Shown piece after piece: positions 17,097-25,742 of a DNA stretch of 64,000 nucleotides. The stretch spans positions 1,736,001 through 1,800,000 of the forward strand of contig NZ_CP165647.1 in the NCBI RefSeq assembly GCF_041199985.1, in the 5' to 3' direction. The DNA comes from Leptotrichia sp. HSP-536. GTDB taxonomy: Bacteria > Fusobacteriota > Fusobacteriia > Fusobacteriales > Leptotrichiaceae. A model generated the notes under the pieces. It was not told the origin of the DNA and ran no database searches. It worked only from the letters and a program-made list of their open reading frames with translations. The translations under genes and the position numbers were made by a program. How positions within the stretch are numbered: position 1 is the first letter of the stretch; every line of letters begins with the position of its first letter.

Positions 17097-18098
17097 TTAT
17101 ATATTTTTCAACACATTGTCATTATCCTTGTAAAATTCCAGTATTTCATCTTGTGTTGCAGTAGCAGTTCCTATTTTTGCCACTACAATTCCAGATGCCA
17201 TATTTGCAATTACCCCAGCCTCATACAAATCAGCTCCAGCACATATCGAAAGTAAAAATGTCGATATGAAGGTGTCTCCAGCCCCTGTAACATCATAAAC
17301 TTCCCTTGCCACAGTCGGTATCCTCTTATGTTTTGTCTTAAATAACGAAACCCCTTCTTCACTTCTAGTAAGCACAACACTATCTAATTTAAGTTCATCC
17401 TTTAACTGAGCCATTTTTTCAGCAATTTCTTCCTCACTCGTAAATTTTTTCATTCCAAAATAATCCAGAAGCTCTTTTCTATTTGGAGTCATCGAAGTTG
17501 CCCCAACATAATTTTTAAAATTATGCGGTTTTGGATCAACCATTACTTTTTTGTTATGTTTTTTTGCTACTTCTATAATTTTTTCTGATAAATGTTTTGT
17601 AAGCAAGCCTTTATTATAATCAGATAACAATATTGCGTCAATATTTTCAATATTTTTTTCAATATTTTTCAAGAGTTTATTTTGAATATCTTCTGAAATA
17701 TCAGTATCTTTTTCCCAGTCTAATCTAAGCAACTGCTGTCCTTGTGATAAAACTCTGCTCTTAATAATTGTTGGACGCGTTTCATCCTTTACAATTCCAT
17801 TAGAATCAATATTTTTTTCTTCAAGTTCCTTTATAAATTTTTCACCATTCGCATCATCTCCAATGACACCGTAAACAAAAACTTTCCCTTTAAGTGACGT
17901 TAAATTATTTGCCACATTTGAAGCTCCTCCAAGTACAAATCTTTCCTTTTCAATATTTACGATAGGAACTGGTGCTTCAGGAGAAATTCTATTAACTTTT
18001 CCTATTAGATACTCATCCAGCATCATATCACCAACAACAGCAATTCTCACATTATTAAATTTTTTTATTATTTTTTCAAGCCTCTGAATCGAAATCAT
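17097..18098 (-). CDS. rfaE1: D-glycero-beta-D-manno-heptose-7-phosphate kinase
   Basis: 333 residues, PfkB fold, matching the N-terminal half of E. coli HldE without the nucleotidyltransferase half. Motifs are VVGDMMLDEYLIGKVNRISPEAPVPI, FVLGGASNVANNL and DVTGAGDTFISTFL (catalytic Asp). It phosphorylates heptose 7-phosphate for ADP-heptose, an LPS core precursor and also a known innate immune ligand. The adenylyltransferase must be elsewhere. RBS AAGGAAAGG supports the ATG. Confidence 0.9.
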   Translation of the reverse strand: MISIQRLEKIIKKFNNVRIAVVGDMMLDEYLIGKVNRISPEAPVPIVNIEKERFVLGGASNVANNLTSLKGKVFVYGVIGDDANGEKFIKELEEKNIDSNGIVKDETRPTIIKSRVLSQGQQLLRLDWEKDTDISEDIQNKLLKNIEKNIENIDAILLSDYNKGLLTKHLSEKIIEVAKKHNKKVMVDPKPHNFKNYVGATSMTPNRKELLDYFGMKKFTSEEEIAEKMAQLKDELKLDSVVLTRSEEGVSLFKTKHKRIPTVAREVYDVTGAGDTFISTFLLSICAGADLYEAGVIANMASGIVVAKIGTATATQDEILEFYKDNDNVLKNI

Positions 18099-18268
18099 CT
18101 TTTTCCTTTCCTTAATCCAAATTCATTAATTTACAATTTTAAATTGTATTTTTAATTTATCCTTTATTTAATATTATACTACATATTTTTAAAATTTCCA
18201 CTATAATTTGTAAAATTTTTCATTTGAATTATGCTTGAATTTTTCTAAAATCGAAATAATTTTTTTTA

Positions 18269-19471
18269 TTAAATTTTCTCCTGAATAACAGCTTCAATTT
18301 CAATATAAATATCCCGCAATTCTCTATTAGTCCTTCTATATTTAAAAAGCGGACCAACTATTGGAATTTTCGATAATACTGGAACTCTTCTTATCGTTTC
18401 CTTGCTCACATCCTGCTTTAATCCTCCAATAAATGTCGAGCCACCGTTATTCAACGTAATTGTTGTTTTAGTCTGATTCTTCTGTTTAGCTCCAGAAGAC
18501 GCATTATAGCTTGAAGTCAGCTTAAAATTACTTATTTCTGTATCTATTTTTAATAAAATTTTCTTTATGCCGTTAATTTTTCTAATTTCAGGATTAATTT
18601 TAAAGACTATTCCCGCTTCAGAAAAAATCGGCTCTACATATTCAGTATCTTTTTTCGTAGTCTTCTTTTCTCCAACCAAAACTTCTTCTGTAACTTTTAA
18701 TTCACCTTCTTCATTTTCCATAATCATAAGTGTCGGCATAGCCTCAATCCGTATATCACCATTTTCTTTCAATAAATTAAAATCTATTCCCAAAAATTTT
18801 CCACCAGTTGAAAAAATAGATGCAATGGAAACTTCTCCATTCAAAAATTTTGCCACTAGATTATCTTTAGTCGCATTCGCATTATCGCTATTTATGCTCC
18901 AGTCAATTCCAAGCCGCTCAAACAGGTTTGAGCTTGTATCAATTATAGTTCCCTTTATTATAACTTGTTCCTTTTCCTTATCCAGCGACTTTATAATCCT
19001 TCTCATTTCCTCAATTTTACTTTCATCTCCATTAAAAATAACTTTATTATCAATTCCAATCACTTCAAATCCAAAAAAACCATTCAATTTTTCAGTAATA
19101 TCTTTTGAATTTCTGTATTCCAAATCAATTTCTCCAGTTCTTTTCTTTTCCTTGACAGGCTGAACCTGATTCTGTACTTGATTTTTATTGTTGTTACTTG
19201 TACTTTCATTATTTTTTGATATATTTGCTGAATTTTTATTTTTATTTGAATTTTTATTATTCTGATTATTATTTGAACTTTTATTGCTATTTTCCTTCTT
19301 TTCTGTCTGGACCTTCTTTGGAACTTCATAAATAAATATTTTCTTCGCATTTTCTACATCAGTTTTATTCACATAATCAGATGTTTTAGCTCCAAAACTA
19401 TTATTTCCAACAATATAAAAAATCAAAAATAAAACCGTAAACAATTTAAAATTTTTTCTTTTCCTTTCCAT
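18269..19471 (-). CDS. short secretin (PilQ/GspD-like) outer-membrane channel
   Basis: 400 residues. A signal-anchor (KLFTVLFLIFYIVGNNSFGA) precedes an Asn/Lys/Ser low-complexity linker (about residues 50-105), one N-type ring-forming domain (about 110-165, starting GEIDLEYRNSKDI), and a secretin domain ending VPVLSKIPIVGPLFKYRRTN, the secretin signature. It is about half the length of standard GspD/PilQ, with few N-domains. The ATG at 19471 follows AAGGGGGG; the TTG at 19486 is upstream of the RBS and is rejected. It follows the PilO-like gene by 27 bases. Confidence 0.85.
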   Translation of the reverse strand: MERKRKNFKLFTVLFLIFYIVGNNSFGAKTSDYVNKTDVENAKKIFIYEVPKKVQTEKKENSNKSSNNNQNNKNSNKNKNSANISKNNESTSNNNKNQVQNQVQPVKEKKRTGEIDLEYRNSKDITEKLNGFFGFEVIGIDNKVIFNGDESKIEEMRRIIKSLDKEKEQVIIKGTIIDTSSNLFERLGIDWSINSDNANATKDNLVAKFLNGEVSIASIFSTGGKFLGIDFNLLKENGDIRIEAMPTLMIMENEEGELKVTEEVLVGEKKTTKKDTEYVEPIFSEAGIVFKINPEIRKINGIKKILLKIDTEISNFKLTSSYNASSGAKQKNQTKTTITLNNGGSTFIGGLKQDVSKETIRRVPVLSKIPIVGPLFKYRRTNRELRDIYIEIEAVIQEKI

Positions 19472-19498
19472 AAATCCCCCCTTCAATTATCATAACCG

Positions 19499-20047
19499 CT
19501 AAATTTCCACCTTAATTTTTTTATCCTCAATTTTTTCTATAAATCCTAATGAAATTTTAAACCCATCACTCGTCAGCTCCATAAACATTTTAGAAGTGTC
19601 AATATATCTTTTACTTTTATTCACAAAATATACAAATTTTCCAAAATCATTCAGGCTTCCGTACATTGTAAAATGAATATATTTAAGTCTGTAGCCGTTT
19701 CTCTCCCAGATATTTTCCGATTTTGAGATTTCCTTCATTTTTAGTCCGCTGTCGTGTGAAAAAACATAAATTATCTTTTTAAACTCAGATTCGCTTTTCA
19801 TTGATAAAAATGATAATTTTTTCGTAAGAGCCGTTATCTCATTATATTCATTCATAATCCTGCTACGTTCTAAATTTTTTTGTTCCACTACATTCGCAAT
19901 TTTACTTTCCAAATTTCTTTTATTTTCAATCAAAATTTTCCTATTATTTAAAACTTCCTTGTATTTTCCATATTTCTTATTAATATTTACCAACGCCAGT
20001 ACAATTCCGACTGTAAAAATTAATAACTTCAAATTTAATTTAATCAT
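19499..20047 (-). CDS. PilO/GspM-like pilus alignment protein
   Basis: 182 residues: one N-terminal membrane helix (LLIFTVGIVLALVNI), a coiled coil (about 30-75) and a small alpha/beta domain with KYIHFTMYGSLNDFGKFVYFVNKS. This order and the LxxYGxxxDxxxFL-like motif resemble PilO. The sequence is divergent, so the call rests mainly on architecture and its place between the secretin and the PilN-like gene. It would sit in the inner membrane facing the periplasm. Confidence 0.65.
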   Translation of the reverse strand: MIKLNLKLLIFTVGIVLALVNINKKYGKYKEVLNNRKILIENKRNLESKIANVVEQKNLERSRIMNEYNEITALTKKLSFLSMKSESEFKKIIYVFSHDSGLKMKEISKSENIWERNGYRLKYIHFTMYGSLNDFGKFVYFVNKSKRYIDTSKMFMELTSDGFKISLGFIEKIEDKKIKVEI

Positions 20048-20071
20048 TTTTCCTTATCCTAACTGCTTAAA

Positions 20072-21472
20072 CTATTTTCCCTCCAAAATATTATATTCAA
20101 AAAGTGTTGCCGTATCACTATCCTTCAAATATCCCAGTTCCGAATTGGAATATTTTCTCAAGACATTATTTTCAAACTTTTCAAAATTATTAAAATTTTC
20201 CATTTCCCCTTGAACAACCCATTTTGCATTTTCGTAATTAATTTTCGTATAATCAATTCCATTTTTACTATTTTCAACTAAAAATTTTATAAACGAGTAA
20301 TATTCACGCCTTTTCATCGCCATATCAATTTCACGAAGTACTGTAAGCTCTTTGGAATAATCTGGGATTTCTTCACCCTTTTTCTTCAAATAATCTTTTT
20401 CCAATGTTTTTATTTCCTTCTGAATTACTTCATTTTCCAACGTTTTCTTCTCCATTGGAATTGAGTTATATCCAAGAAAATATCCAATTGCGACAATACC
20501 TGCAATAACAACATCAGAAATTTTTATGTTTTTTAAGCTCTCCTTGTCAAAAACAGCATTCTGCTTTATAAAATCAGGATTATCTGAAAGTTCCATACCT
20601 GCAAATACCGTTTTTATATCATGTTCACTGTCTCCAACTACAATCATATCTCCAAAATCAAAATTTTCAATATCATCTACATCTTCAATTTTCAAATCAA
20701 TCTTTTCAATTTCCGATATTTTCTCATCTTCAATCGAAATCCTGATACTGCTTTCTTCTCCCAGCTGCAAAATTTCCGTTCTGCTTTTTCTAAGAATATT
20801 TATATCGTTTTCTATTCCAAAATTCTTACTATTTCCTAATTCTTCATTTATATCAATCTCTTCAATTTCCCCAAAATTACGATTTACATTATTATATTTT
20901 ACAGCTCCAATTTCCTGCACTTCTTCGACAATTTCTATTTCTTCTTGAAAATTCCCATTCTTATTTTCCAAAAGTTCATTTTTATTTTCAAATTCAAGTT
21001 CCTTATTTTGATTGATTTCAAAATTTCCATCTTTAAAATAATTATAAATCGCATCAAAATCTATCTTTATTTCAGTAAGTAAAAGCGAGTATTTTTTTGC
21101 ATATTTTTTTAATTTTAAAATTTCTCTTTTATCCATTTCAATATCCAAAAATTTATTTTCCAAATGATTTATAACCATTTTTTTATTCACAAAATTAATT
21201 TTTTTCTTTAAAATTTCTGAAATATTTTTTGTTTTTTTAGATTCTTTTTCAAAATTTTCATCTGTTTTATCAAAATCCTTAAAATCATTAAACCAAAAAT
21301 ATGAAAAATGTAAAATTACCGCTATTTTTGTATTTTTTTCAATATTATTTTCTTCAACAAAACTTTCCAGAACTGATTCCAGCTCCTGATTTTCAAAAAA
21401 ATATATTTCATCTTTAAAAAAAATATAAATCTTATTTTTACTTCGCACATATATTTTTATTTTCTCTTCCAT
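20072..21472 (-). CDS. GspL- or PilM/PilN-like bitopic pilus assembly protein
   Basis: 466 residues from the ATG at 21472 (RBS AAGGGGGAG). A large cytoplasmic N-terminal region (1-320) very rich in Glu, Ile, Asn and Lys is followed by one membrane helix near residue 330-347 (ISDVVIAGIVAIGYFLG), a coiled coil and a small periplasmic domain with WVVQGEMENFNNFEKFEN, typical of PilN. This matches a fused PilM-PilN or a GspL layout, but I see no clear actin-like ATP motifs in the N-terminal part. Its position next to the PilO-like gene supports the role. Confidence 0.55.
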   Translation of the reverse strand: MEEKIKIYVRSKNKIYIFFKDEIYFFENQELESVLESFVEENNIEKNTKIAVILHFSYFWFNDFKDFDKTDENFEKESKKTKNISEILKKKINFVNKKMVINHLENKFLDIEMDKREILKLKKYAKKYSLLLTEIKIDFDAIYNYFKDGNFEINQNKELEFENKNELLENKNGNFQEEIEIVEEVQEIGAVKYNNVNRNFGEIEEIDINEELGNSKNFGIENDINILRKSRTEILQLGEESSIRISIEDEKISEIEKIDLKIEDVDDIENFDFGDMIVVGDSEHDIKTVFAGMELSDNPDFIKQNAVFDKESLKNIKISDVVIAGIVAIGYFLGYNSIPMEKKTLENEVIQKEIKTLEKDYLKKKGEEIPDYSKELTVLREIDMAMKRREYYSFIKFLVENSKNGIDYTKINYENAKWVVQGEMENFNNFEKFENNVLRKYSNSELGYLKDSDTATLFEYNILEGK

Positions 21473-21494
21473 CACTCCCCCTTTATTATTTTAT

Positions 21495-22040
21495 CTATAA
21501 AAATTGCGATTCCAAAACTTTCATCTCAACTTCCAGCGGACTTACTCTCCTAAACTCAATCCTTTCCTGAAACAAAATTTCCTTATCCAAAATTTTCCTT
21601 GCAAAAATAACTTTTAGCTCTCCATAAACTTTATTTTCTTCAAGCGGTAAAAAATATTCATTTTCATTGCTGTCTTTTATTGACTTAACCATATAATTTC
21701 CAATACTTTCACTATCTTTCTTCAAAAAAATTAACTTTTTCATTTTAATTTCCTGTCCATCATTTTCGAATCTGCTATCAAAATACTGCTCCTTTTTCTC
21801 TAATGTAACCAAATTTTGATTAAAATAAATCCCGTTATCCATAATTTTTTTCACATTCTGATTTTCTTTCTGAATTAAAAACTTTTTTTCAAATTTATTT
21901 TGCTTCTGACTTTTTAAAAACACCATTTCTTTCTTCTGATGAACATAATACACAAAATTAATTGAAAATGCCGAAATTATTGATAAAATAACGATTACAT
22001 AAACCAAACTCGCCCCCGAATTTTTATTTCCCCTTTTCAT
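21495..22040 (-). CDS. pilus-associated minor protein (PilX/GspK-like position)
   Basis: 181 residues starting KRGNKNSGASLVYVIVILSIISAFSI, a short basic leader and hydrophobic helix like a class III prepilin but without the usual Glu at +5. The rest is Lys/Glu-rich with no recognised domain. It lies between the minor prepilin at 22076 and the GspL/PilN-like gene, where other systems carry PilX or GspK. The function is inferred from place and N-terminus only. Confidence 0.55.
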   Translation of the reverse strand: MKRGNKNSGASLVYVIVILSIISAFSINFVYYVHQKKEMVFLKSQKQNKFEKKFLIQKENQNVKKIMDNGIYFNQNLVTLEKKEQYFDSRFENDGQEIKMKKLIFLKKDSESIGNYMVKSIKDSNENEYFLPLEENKVYGELKVIFARKILDKEILFQERIEFRRVSPLEVEMKVLESQFL

Positions 22041-22075
22041 AAATATCTATTCCCCATTATCCAAAACCTCAAAAA

Positions 22076-22549
22076 TTAAATTCTCACAACTCTTATACTT
22101 TCACTTTTTTCCCTATTCAACGTAATTACCAGCAAAGCTCCTATCTTTTCAAATTTTATTTCCCTAAATTTCCCTATTTCCACTCTGCTTCCAAATTTTC
22201 CTATATTTTCAGCATCAGAAATATAAAGTTTGCCATTAGCAGATTCAATTTTATAAAAAATATCGTTCAATTTAAAAATAATTTTATTTTCCTTGATAAA
22301 AATATTATTATTCTCATTTTCATATAAAAAGTCCTGAATATCTCTATTTTTTATATCCATAATAATTTTATCCATTGAAAAATACATATTTTCATACATT
22401 TTTTGATTATTTTTTTTAGCTTTTTCAATTAAAACTATACGCTTTAAAAAAACTGAAACTACAAGTACAAGAACGGAAAAAATAAACAGGCTTATCAATA
22501 TTTCAACAAGCAAATATCCAGATTTCTTATTTTTTTTCTTTTCAAACAT
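22076..22549 (-). CDS. minor prepilin-like protein
   Basis: 157 residues. The basic leader MFEKKKNKKSG precedes YLLVEILISLFIFSVLVLVVSVFL, matching the prepilin cleavage/methylation motif (G, then hydrophobic residues with Glu at +5). After cleavage by the prepilin peptidase it would join the pilus or pseudopilus tip. The body is short and divergent. Confidence 0.75.
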   Translation of the reverse strand: MFEKKKNKKSGYLLVEILISLFIFSVLVLVVSVFLKRIVLIEKAKKNNQKMYENMYFSMDKIIMDIKNRDIQDFLYENENNNIFIKENKIIFKLNDIFYKIESANGKLYISDAENIGKFGSRVEIGKFREIKFEKIGALLVITLNREKSESIRVVRI

Positions 22550-22649
22550 TTTTCTCCTAAAAATTAAATTTTTTCAATACAATTAAATCTTATTTTATTT
22601 TTTATCAATAATCATTTTTCTTTATTTTATAAAATTCAAATGAAAACTA

Positions 22650-23093
22650 TTAATCTGGAAAATAATAATCCTTAATTTTATCAACATTTATTTCAAAAAT
22701 ATATTCCTTCGCCCCCAATTCATTTACAAAATATCCATCCGTCCTTTTTATTTCAATATTTACCTTATCATTTTCTATTTTCCCCTTTTTATCCTGTCTT
22801 CGTTCCAGCTTTTTTAAAATCTGATAATTTTTTTCAACTGAAAATTTATTATAAAAATCCTCAACTTTTAAAATTTCATGTTTCCCAATAAAATTCAAGA
22901 TTTCATTATATTTTTTTGCTTTCAGTATTTCAATCATATTTTCAATATTCACATTTCTCACATTCAAATCGTCCACTCTCACATCTGTCCTAAATGTCTT
23001 CAAAAATAAATTTGAAATCGGTACAATGGCAACTGTTACAAAAAACATTGAAATCAAGCTTTCAACTAACGTTTCCCCACTATTTTTTTTCAT
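22650..23093 (-). CDS. minor prepilin-like protein
   Basis: 147 residues. The leader MKKNSG is followed by ETLVESLISMFFVTVAIVPISNLFL, a prepilin N-terminus with Glu at +5 and a slightly polar +1. The C-terminal part is Lys/Glu-rich with no known domain. It starts 15 bases after the prepilin peptidase gene and a gap of 100 bases follows it. Confidence 0.72.
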   Translation of the reverse strand: MKKNSGETLVESLISMFFVTVAIVPISNLFLKTFRTDVRVDDLNVRNVNIENMIEILKAKKYNEILNFIGKHEILKVEDFYNKFSVEKNYQILKKLERRQDKKGKIENDKVNIEIKRTDGYFVNELGAKEYIFEINVDKIKDYYFPD

Positions 23094-23108
23094 TTTTTCT
23101 CCAAACTT

Positions 23109-23564
23109 TTAAAAAACTTTATAAAAAAATATTTCAAAAATTACATAGCTTATCACAATAAATGGTGCAAATGGAATATATTCATATTTTTTCCATTTTT
23201 TTAAAAACAAAAACAGAAAAGCGACTATTCCAGAAAAAGAATACAATATTATATAAAAATTCATAACATTTTCTATCCCTGTATATTTCAAAAGTCCCCC
23301 AATCCCCATCATCAGCTTTATATCCCCAAAACCAATTAAAGTTTTATTCACATAATCTTCTAAAATATAAAGAACAATCATTGGCATCGAATACGCACAG
23401 ATTCCCAAATAATATTTTTCCAAACTATGACTTTGCAGTGCTAAAATTAATCCTATTACCAACAAAGTTATCACACTTTTCTCTGGAATAATTTTCCTTT
23501 TTATATCAACCCAGACAATTCTTACAAAAATAAAACATTTTATAATTTCAATTATAATATTCAT
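23109..23564 (-). CDS. prepilin peptidase (A24 family, peptidase domain only)
   Basis: 151 residues, about half of PilD: the cytoplasmic N-methylase domain is absent. The two active-site aspartates are in VRIVWVDIKRKIIP and in LIGFGDIKLMMGIGGLL, the GxGDxK motif. Membrane helices fill the rest. It cleaves the leaders of the neighbouring prepilins at the inner membrane. Its stop region is adjacent to the next gene, and its ATG overlaps the pilin stop at 23564. Confidence 0.88.
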   Translation of the reverse strand: MNIIIEIIKCFIFVRIVWVDIKRKIIPEKSVITLLVIGLILALQSHSLEKYYLGICAYSMPMIVLYILEDYVNKTLIGFGDIKLMMGIGGLLKYTGIENVMNFYIILYSFSGIVAFLFLFLKKWKKYEYIPFAPFIVISYVIFEIFFYKVF

Positions 23565-24013
23565 TATTTTCTAATCTCTTCCCCAGCAAATGCCTTACTA
23601 TTTGCATCAACTTTTGCAAAAACTTCTCCTTCCTGATAAATCACATTTCCTTGAATATTCCCAATTTTAAATTTTCCGTTACTGTCAAGCCCAATTCCAA
23701 GCTTACTCAAATTCCCCTGCTCCGTCAAAATTTCCTGAAGATTCTTAGGTGCATCTCCACTATGGTCAATGCTCCAGGATGTTGTCGTATTATTAAGTTC
23801 AGCAATAGCTCCCACAACTTTACTCCGATTAGCCTTGTTCAAATATTTCCCAACTTGAGGAACTGCAATTGCGGATATTATCGTAATAATCGCTACTACC
23901 AATATTACTTCCACAAGTGTAAATCCTCTTTCTTTTTCCTTTAATCCTTTATTTTCCTCCCTTCTTTTTATCTTTTCAATTTTACTTTTATTTTTTTTTG
24001 TAACCTTATCCAT
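23564..24013 (-). CDS. major pilin/pseudopilin (GspG/PilA-like)
   Basis: 149 residues. A long, highly charged leader of about 30 residues ends in RG, then FTLVEVILVVAIITIISAIAVPQV, the canonical type IV prepilin N-terminus with Glu at +5. The short C-terminal domain (AELNNTTTSWSIDHSGDAP... ) fits a small pseudopilin. RBS AGAGGTGG supports the ATG at 24013. It is the first gene of the pilus operon and has its own consensus promoter. Confidence 0.9.
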   Translation of the reverse strand: MDKVTKKNKSKIEKIKRREENKGLKEKERGFTLVEVILVVAIITIISAIAVPQVGKYLNKANRSKVVGAIAELNNTTTSWSIDHSGDAPKNLQEILTEQGNLSKLGIGLDSNGKFKIGNIQGNVIYQEGEVFAKVDANSKAFAGEEIRK

Positions 24014-24049
24014 AATTAACCACCTCTTTTATTAATTTTATATTAATTA

Positions 24050-24078
24050 TTTATACTACATTTTTAAATAAATGTCAA
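24050..24078 (-). promoter_or_regulatory. promoter of the pilus operon
   Basis: Minus strand TTGACA, 17-bp spacer, TATAAA, about 30 bases upstream of the pilin RBS. A near-consensus housekeeping promoter. Confidence 0.8.
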
Positions 24079-24135
24079 TAAAAAATTAAATATTTTTTAA
24101 ATTAAATAAAATAATTGTTTTATAAACTATAACTT

Positions 24136-24243
24136 TTATAGTAAAACTGCTTTAAAGCCGAACTCAAAAGCTATGACTATTTTACTCAAACCCTAAATTT
24201 ATATAATTTTCAATAACTCGGTTTTAAATGGGTTCGAGTATAT
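24136..24243. repeat. 108-bp dispersed structured repeat, copy A
   Basis: Matches 32788-32896 over its full length at roughly 85-90 percent by eye, with a 26-base identical core (CGAACTCAAAAG to TTTTACTCAA). Inverted segments ACTCGAACCC/GGGTTTGAGT and AGTAAAA/TTTTACT are kept in both copies, suggesting a folded RNA or a small mobile element. It fills the space between the pilus promoter and the fabD terminator and has no reading frame. Confidence 0.85.
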
Positions 24244-24253
24244 TTTGAAATAC

Positions 24254-24303
24254 AAAAAAAATACACTGAAAAATCAGATTTTACAAACTGTCTCAGTGTA
24301 TTT
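24254..24303 (-). terminator. terminator downstream of fabD
   Basis: Minus strand 11-bp perfect stem AAATACACTGA/TCAGTGTATTT followed by further T residues, about 33 bases after the fabD stop. It closes the fab operon before the pilus promoter region. Confidence 0.85.
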
Positions 24304-24336
24304 AAATTACTTAATTAAATTGCTCCATTTTTAAAT

Positions 24337-25233
24337 TTATAGACTTTCTACATTTTCAATATTAATAACTTCTATTTCCTTATTAATTTTTTTAATAAGT
24401 CCTGCCAATACTTTTCCAGGTCCAATTTCATAAATTTTTGTAACTCCATTTTCAGCTAGTTTATTTATTGTGTCAACCCATTTTACTGGTCCAAATGTCT
24501 GATTGTACAATTCATTTTGAACTTCATCAGCAGAATTTAAAATATTTACTGTAGTGTTGGCAATAATTGGAGTTTCTGGATTGTTCCAAGTATAGTTTTC
24601 AAATTCTTTTTTTAGAATTTTGGCAACGGGTTTCATTAATGATGAATGGAAAGGTCCTGAAACTGCTAATGGTAATGCTCTTCTTGCACCTTTTTCCTTA
24701 AATAATGCAAGACTATTTGCAATTACTTCTTTTTCTCCAGCAATAACAGTCTGTTTCGGCTCATTATAATTTACAGCTTCCACTACTCCATTAATTTCAT
24801 TACAAATATTTTCCACATCTACCGCACTAAGCCCCAATATTGCAGCCATTCCACCATCAATATTGGCATTGCTCATTATTTCCCCTCTTTTTGAAATCAA
24901 TTTCAATGTATCAATTTCATTTAAAACACCAGCAGCATACAAGGAACTGTATTCTCCTAAGCTATGTCCAGCCACAAAATCAGCATTTATACCTTTTTCT
25001 TTTAATAATTTAGTTAAAATTACAGAAAATAATGCAATTGCAGGCTGTGCATATTTTGTATTTTTTAATTCTTCATCAGTTCCTTCAAAAATAACTTTTT
25101 TCACATCTTCATTATTTTCAAAAATTTTGTCAATTAATTTTTTATTTTCATCATTCACTTCATCATATAACTTTTTTCCCATTCCAGCATACTGTGTCCC
25201 TTGTCCTGGAAACACAAAAGCGATTTTTGACAT
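24337..25233 (-). CDS. fabD: malonyl-CoA:ACP transacylase
   Basis: 298 residues. It loads malonyl onto acyl carrier protein for fatty acid synthesis. FVFPGQGTQYAGMGKKLYD forms the oxyanion region and VAGHSLGEYSSLYAAG holds the catalytic Ser; the catalytic His is in SGPFHSSLM. Third gene after rpmF/fabH in this region; the usual fabG and acpP do not follow. Confidence 0.95.
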   Translation of the reverse strand: MSKIAFVFPGQGTQYAGMGKKLYDEVNDENKKLIDKIFENNEDVKKVIFEGTDEELKNTKYAQPAIALFSVILTKLLKEKGINADFVAGHSLGEYSSLYAAGVLNEIDTLKLISKRGEIMSNANIDGGMAAILGLSAVDVENICNEINGVVEAVNYNEPKQTVIAGEKEVIANSLALFKEKGARRALPLAVSGPFHSSLMKPVAKILKKEFENYTWNNPETPIIANTTVNILNSADEVQNELYNQTFGPVKWVDTINKLAENGVTKIYEIGPGKVLAGLIKKINKEIEVINIENVESL

Positions 25234-25302
25234 TTTTTAATCTCCTCTTGTTTTTAAATTTTTGAGTAAATTTAAATAATTCTAATTTTTTCTCATCTTT
25301 TA

Positions 25303-25668
25303 TTATTTTTTTATTTCTTCTGCTTCAATAACTTCCTCATCTTTTGAAGAACTTTTTGGTTTTCCACTAAATTTAGTTAGCTTCTTTTTATCCAAAATTT
25401 CCTTTACACCAAGTCCTACAATAACTAATCCCAGAATTAACGGAATTACAAATAATGACAAGTTTTCCCATAAATACTGGGTAACATACAGATAAGAACC
25501 TACACCAACAAATATCCATCCGTGTTTTTTCTTTTTAACCAAGAAATAAGCACCAACAAGAACAATTACTACCTGATAATTAACAATGTACTTTATAATA
25601 TCCTCAGGTATAAATTTAAACAAACTTAAAACAACTATTACCAGTCCCCAAAATATTTTTGAGTTCAT
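25303..25668 (-). CDS. small membrane protein (LiaI/LiaF-like transmembrane region)
   Basis: 121 residues with four predicted membrane segments and a charged C-terminal tail (KKKLTKFSGKPKSSSKDEE). The pattern WGLVIVVLSLFKF, VVIVLVGAYFLVKKKKHG and VIPLILGLVIVGLGVKEIL resembles the LiaI/LiaF N-terminal membrane domain (DUF5668-type). It lacks the soluble LiaF part. It lies between fabH and fabD; the role is unknown. Confidence 0.65.
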   Translation of the reverse strand: MNSKIFWGLVIVVLSLFKFIPEDIIKYIVNYQVVIVLVGAYFLVKKKKHGWIFVGVGSYLYVTQYLWENLSLFVIPLILGLVIVGLGVKEILDKKKLTKFSGKPKSSSKDEEVIEAEEIKK

Positions 25669-25742
25669 AGCATTTCCTCCTTTATATTTATAATTTTTTT
25701 ATTTATTTATATTTTGTAAACTTAAAATTATCCAAATAATCA

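Noticed and set aside
18269..19486. Secretin starting at TTG 19486
   Set aside because: The RBS AAGGGGGG falls inside the extension. ATG at 19471 is correctly spaced.
24014..24336. tRNA genes in the intergenic regions
   Set aside because: No cloverleaf with GGTTCGAATCC-type T-loops was seen in any gap. GGTTCGAG at 24231 belongs to the 108-bp repeat and lacks the other arms.
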